Positions 59,470 to 64,000 of a DNA stretch of 64,000 nucleotides are shown in pieces. Location of the stretch: the NCBI GenBank assembly GCA_026874595.1, contig CM049309.1, positions 93,952,723 through 94,016,722 on the forward strand. The letters run 5' to 3'. Source of the stretch: Sipunculus nudus. Lineage: Eukaryota; Annelida; Sipuncula; Golfingiida; Sipunculidae. The notes beneath the pieces were generated by a model that saw only the letters and a program-made list of their open reading frames with translations, did no database searches and was not told the origin of the DNA. Every line of letters starts with the position of its first letter. The first letter of the stretch is position 1. The translations under genes were made by a program, and so were the position numbers.

Positions 59470-59958
59470 TTATTCAAGTTTTTCAGAGGCTCTAATATAT
59501 TCACATTGTCAACCTCCAGGACACCATGTCTGGTCACCACAGCCTTGCCTGGGTAACTTAAATAATAATGCAACACAGGGGGAGCACCACTATCACAGAT
59601 GTAGAATTATTCACATGTGGTCAACCCCCCTCCCCCCCACCTTCCAAGTGAACCCTACCCGCCCCACACCATACATGTAGCATTACTCAACTGCATAACT
59701 GTAAATGTATCCCCCAAAACATCTAACATAGGTCTTTATCATTATGTGACATTACCATTAACACCACCTTTCCCTCCCTCCAGGTAATTCAGCCTTTACA
59801 TCATAACAATACCACACCAACTAATCTATTTCTTTCATGTAATATGTCATCTACCACACAAGGTTTTCCCATTACCTCTATATCCTATCACCACTTCACC
59901 CATACCTCTCAGATTTAGGCGGATACACGTAGTCGCTTGTCGACTATCCGTATTCTAG
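59470..59958 (+). mobile_element. Sequence ending in a second H3-type terminus
   Basis: Unique-looking C-rich sequence that closes with GGATACACGTAGTCGCTTGT, CGACTATCCGTATTCTAG. The stem GGATA/TATCC plus TAGTCG/CGACTA precedes CTAG-T, the best-formed Helitron-style end in the window. This could be a longer H3 whose inner end was bypassed, or a separate element lacking its start. Confidence 0.5.
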
Positions 59959-62292
59959 TTATAAATGAGATTGTTATGAAATTTGATTCCATCACATATA
60001 CACATGCAGGGTGTAGTTGTATACCTCAGATGTCTTACATCCAGGGGATGGTCTTTGTGTTTGTAGTGTTTGATATTGCATGACAATGCTGATCTTTAGT
60101 ATACTTAAAAGAATTGCTACATGACAGACTTGGTATCTGTGAATACATGACAGACTTGGTATCTGTGAATACAGGCTTATTGATTGAGTATGCTGACTGT
60201 AGGATGTGACTTGGGGTTCATACTCAGCAGCTGGCGTTTTGTATGGACATATATCAGTATAAACTGTCTGCTGGTAATTTCAATCAATAATTTGAATGTC
60301 AGTTATCTTAATTGTGTACCTGTGAGAAAGAAAGAAGTTTTTTGTTTTTCTGTAGGCCATTAATTAGAGATGGCCACTTATTATATTTTGTCCTTTTTTT
60401 CTACTCAGGCAGATACGACTTAAAACTGTTGTTGACTTGCTGTTCATGAGGTTTAAATGTCATTATAATTCCTTTTTTTTCAGTGTTCTACAAGGGTTTC
60501 TTTGGTTTCTTATCTGTGATCTCACCAGAAACCTATACTAAAAATAGTAGATTGTCTGAATTTTTCAAAATTCATGCTTATATCATGATGTTCATATACT
60601 GAATTATTTGCAGTTATAATAAATGAGAATTGATTCACTCAGTAAATGACCTCATGTTAGGATAGTGAGTAATGCATGCTTTCCTCTGCTGGTCTTAATT
60701 CCATACACAAGTAGGTTCTGGTGAGCTTACATTATTTTGATGAACAACTCAATGGACAAGAAAAGTGAGATAACAATTAAATGGTCATTATACAAGTGAC
60801 TGTCTAGCTGTGCTGTCCTGTTCACCAAGGCTTATCTTTTTTTGCAATTTTCAGCCCTTTTAAAACCTACTGATATATGTCATCCACAATGCATTAAGAA
60901 AATACATAAATATGGAGCCTGTAAATTTAAAAATCAGACTTTACATGTACATGAGCATGATATAAAACAGACCTGAGATAAGGAGCCTCCGAATTACACT
61001 TAATAGATGCCTGTGTCTTGTAATTTAACGTGACCTATCAGATACTCTGTTCTCCGCAACACGCGAGGCTCTCCGTGAATCCCAACATGCCATCAGCCAC
61101 CCTAGGGGACATAAATGATTCCACTATTCAATATTAATTGAAGGTCATTATTATGTTGATCTAATTTCCAGGGTCCTGGCAGAGGAATTTGATCTAAAGG
61201 ATAAGAAAGAAATAGAAAACAGGGCAGTGTGCCTTGGCCTGCTCTCACCCACAGCCAGGGCCCTCAATGATATACTGCTTGTTATGTATTGGTAATATTG
61301 AGGATGATAAGGCACCCTGTTGGCTATATTGTTTTGAAATAGACTTGAACTTATCTAGCACCCCTTAGGCTATATCTTGTGCATATGTGTTTCTATTAGG
61401 AGTATTACTTCTTATTTGGTAGTTTTTGTAATTTTAGTGAATATACCATTTAAAAGAAATGTCCTGTTTTTTCTTCACAATTGACATATTTCTTTATATC
61501 AACCTAGAATATAAATAGCATTAAAAATCAATATTAAAAGAACAAGTTTTCCCAATTAGAGCACATTCTTAAGAAAGCAAAACAGCAACTACAGTGTTTA
61601 AGGAAGAAGAATGAAATAGAGAAGCCCCCCTCCCCCCCCTGGAGAACATATATATGCCTTTGTCTTTCACATTATATCATCATATCAGGCTATGACCTGA
61701 CTCATAAAGATCAGATAAAAGGACCCAAAGGTGTCTGAAATACTTATCTGCAGAAAACTAGCCCTGGACAGTGCTTATCAGGGAGACAGATGACAATGTC
61801 AGAGACTTGGAAAAGCTGATATGAATTTTAAATGGATCAATTTTATTAGTTCAGTGGACTATATTGATATAATCAATACAATTTACAGCAAAGGGGAATA
61901 TTAGCTTTATTTCACTAAGATATGTCATCAGTGTATGGCTCTATTTCATAGAGAGGGGTTGACATTATTGTGAATTCCCACTTAGAATACCAGGGTCTTA
62001 AACAGATCACATGTGAAACTTTTTAATACTCTTCATGTAGATTATCTTTACTAACAACATTAGGCACCTCCACTTATCATTATATCCATTCAGTGATTAT
62101 CCTTAAGGTGGGCCTTAATCATTCTGTGTTTATCAGTCTCAGTGATGATGAAAACAGAAGTGGTGGTGGTAGAACATCTTTTAGACATGTTTTCATGGAT
62201 TATTCATTAATTACGTAATGTTAATGAAAGGAAAACTTGACTTTTATATCAGATTGTATAATATGGACGGATCAATAAGATGCAGTGGATAA
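59959..62292. other. No gene seen; unique sequence
   Basis: Low-repeat sequence. A 27-bp direct duplication (ACATGACAGACTTGGTATCT and GTGAATA) lies at about 60,118-60,171. A stretch at 61,000-61,280 is less AT-rich than its surroundings, and 62,205-62,228 has packed homeodomain-type motifs (CATTAATTACGTAATG). No exon is supported. Confidence 0.5.
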
Positions 62293-63018
62293 GCAGACTG
62301 AGAAAAACCATGCTCAGTGGTCCAAGACAAGTTGATGTGAGACCCAGGCTGAGAAAACCCATGTCCGGTGGTCCAAGATAAGTTTATGTGGGACTCAGGC
62401 TGAGAAAACCCATGTCCAGTGGTCCAAGATGAGTTGATGTGGGTCTCGGGCTGGGAAAAACCATGTCCAATGGTCCAAGATGATTTGATGTGGGCCTCAC
62501 ATTGAGAAAAACCATGTCCAGTGGTCCAAGATAAGTTTATGTCGGACTCGGGCCGAGAAAACCCATGTCCAGTGGTCCAAGATGAGTTGATGTGGGACTT
62601 GGGCTGGGAAAAACTATGTCCATTAGTCCAAGATGAGTTGATGTGGGCCTCACACTGAGAAAAACCATGTCCAGTGGTCCAAGATGAGTTGATGTGGGCC
62701 TCACACTGAGAAAAACCATGTCCAGTGGTCCAAGATGAGTTGATGTGGGACTCAGGCTGAGAAAACCCATGTCCAGTGGTCCAAGATGAGTTGATGTAGG
62801 CCTCGCACAGAGAAAAACCATGTCCAGTGGTCCAAGATAAGTTTATGTGGGACTCAGGCTGAGGAAACCCATGTCCAGTGGTCCAAGATGAGTTGATGTG
62901 GGACTCGGGCTGGGGAAAACCATGTCCATTGGTCCAAGATGAGTTCATGAGAGACTCGGGCTGGGCTCAGAAAAGCCATATCCAGAGGTCCAAGACAAGC
63001 TAAGGTGGGACTCATGCA
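62293..63018 (-). repeat. 51-bp minisatellite, about 14 units
   Basis: Plus-strand unit: GAGAAAACCCATGTCCAGTG, GTCCAAGATGAGTTGATGTG, GGACTCAGGCT. On the minus strand the 51-bp period is open for 234 codons (62,244-62,948) with a 17-residue repeat around SSWTTGHGFSQPESHIN; a second minus-strand frame is open for 94 codons. The outer units at 62,960-63,018 are more diverged. Changes between units are both silent and replacement, and the frame ends without a non-repeat domain, so I do not call a gene. Confidence 0.95.
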
Positions 63019-64000
63019 GGTGTCACCAGAGGACTGTGACTTAGTTATTGCATTGCATGTTCTAGTAGGGAGTATAACCAAATGATTGTTTTGATAATTA
63101 ACTGTACATTTATGGAGTATCATGTTTAGATAATAACGTGAGAACTTAGGTCAGAGAGCACATGTGTCTCGTTTGATGTTATTTTCATTACAGTTTAAAT
63201 TCATTGGAGCCGTCTCTGTTTGGCGGTCTCTATATTAAAGGATTGTTTGTTGTAGACTTCAAAGTATCAGCACCTGTCTGGTTTGGTTTTCTTAGAGTTT
63301 TGTCCCTGGAGGTGTGTCCATTCATGTAAAAATTGGCAGTTGGCATAATAGAAAGACATGATTAAGACAAAATTCACAACAAGTTCCCTATCAGAGCGCC
63401 AGTTCATGTAGCAGCAGTCCAGGGGAGGTCTGTGTGCATCAAGAGTTTAGACATCTGTGAGATGATCGATGACTGTTTAATGTAGATGCTTATAAATCTT
63501 AAATTAGGAGTCAGGAGGTATATTGCATTATTAGCCATGTCATCAATCAGTGAGGCATTAACTTCCTGCATGGCTTCCACAAACCAGGTGTTACCTAATT
63601 TTTTTGCTGGACACCAAATCATAACAAGCATTTAATTGACCTATCCATGAACTCTATATGACCTTAATGCATATTCATTCGATGAATAATCATAAGCATT
63701 GGACTAAAGAGCAACCAATCAGGTGATCTTAAACATTGAAAAGTGTTGATCGTGTGACATAAACAAAATTTTGCATAATTTGACAGAGCTCTGTCAAACA
63801 GAACACGTGTTGTCTGTACCAGTAGGCAGTACCAAGGTAGGTATGATTTCCGGGATATTTTTTCTTTTTACAAATGGGACAGTATAAAAAAATCTAGCCT
63901 ATAGGCTACAGGAGCCATTCCTCTGACTACCGAGTAAATAATAATGTCTTACCTGGCATGTAATTCGTATCATTATTAATTGAATAATCCAAAATATTGC
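63019..64000. other. No gene seen; unique sequence
   Basis: AT-rich sequence with a palindrome cluster at 63,779-63,811. AAGGTAGGT at about 63,834 resembles a splice donor, but no exon could be built from it. Confidence 0.5.
63779..63811. promoter_or_regulatory. Adjacent perfect palindromes with TGACAG and CACGTG cores
   Basis: TTTGACAGAGCTCTGTCAAA (63,779-63,798) is a perfect 20-bp palindrome with two TGACAG cores, the motif of TALE homeodomain factors such as Meis and TGIF. Three bases on, AACACGTGTT (63,802-63,811) is a perfect 10-bp palindrome containing the E-box CACGTG. A regulatory role is a guess. Confidence 0.3.

Overview
This is a eukaryotic, AT-rich, intron- or intergenic-type window. 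No complete protein-coding gene, rRNA or intact tRNA gene could be recognised on either strand. The dominant dispersed repeats have T-tract-flanked ends, 5' starts such as AGCTCAGCTGAC followed by (CCGT/CTGT)n, and 3' hairpin ends such as GACCCATGGGTC or AGGCCTGTAGGCCT. These are the kind that fill molluscan, especially bivalve, genomes, so a mollusc is the most likely source; this is inference from repeat style, not from a gene.

Layout. 1-2.3 kb: mostly unique, with a 42-bp minisatellite (436-1120). 2.3-17.9 kb: a mosaic of three dispersed families, called here H1 (AGCGAACCTGTGAGC start, CACAGGTTCGC plus hairpin end), H2a/H2b (AGCTCAGCTGAC start, CAGCTGAGCG plus hairpin end) and H3 (inverted-repeat start AAAACAGAGTTTT, end hairpin plus ATTCTAG). 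18.69-30.93 kb: a 12.2-kb array of about 170 copies of a 72-bp unit. It is open in one frame for 3,983 codons and abuts a tRNA-derived SINE whose tRNA-like head is homologous to half of the unit. 31.3-38.6 kb: more H1, with a full-length H2a inserted. 38.9-39.7 kb: an H2b fragment with a 90-bp tandem repeat. 40.6-47.1 kb: a four-level nest, H1 > H2a > H1 > H3. 47.7-51.0 kb: a 30/39-bp minisatellite, an 847-bp hAT-type non-autonomous element with an 8-bp target duplication, and a 28-bp minisatellite. 51.0-64.0 kb: largely unique sequence, with a possible tiny first coding exon (LD motif, paxillin-like) at 51,037, a second nest H3 > H1 > H3 at 55.5-59.5 kb, and a 51-bp minisatellite at 62.3-63.0 kb.

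What stands out: (i) the 72-bp array looks like an amplified SINE/tRNA head, with a Pol III A-box in nearly every unit and almost no T4 terminators; (ii) H1, H2 and H3 all insert in the same orientation into T tracts, and the window holds matching filled and empty sites, so element ends can be set to the base; their asymmetric inverted ends and 3' hairpins resemble Helitron2/Helentron-type non-autonomous elements; (iii) regulatory-looking clusters occur inside the repeats (AGGTCA DR1/DR0 arrays, a run of GTCTAGAC palindromes). Nothing here proves transcription or translation. All repeat-unit counts are by eye.
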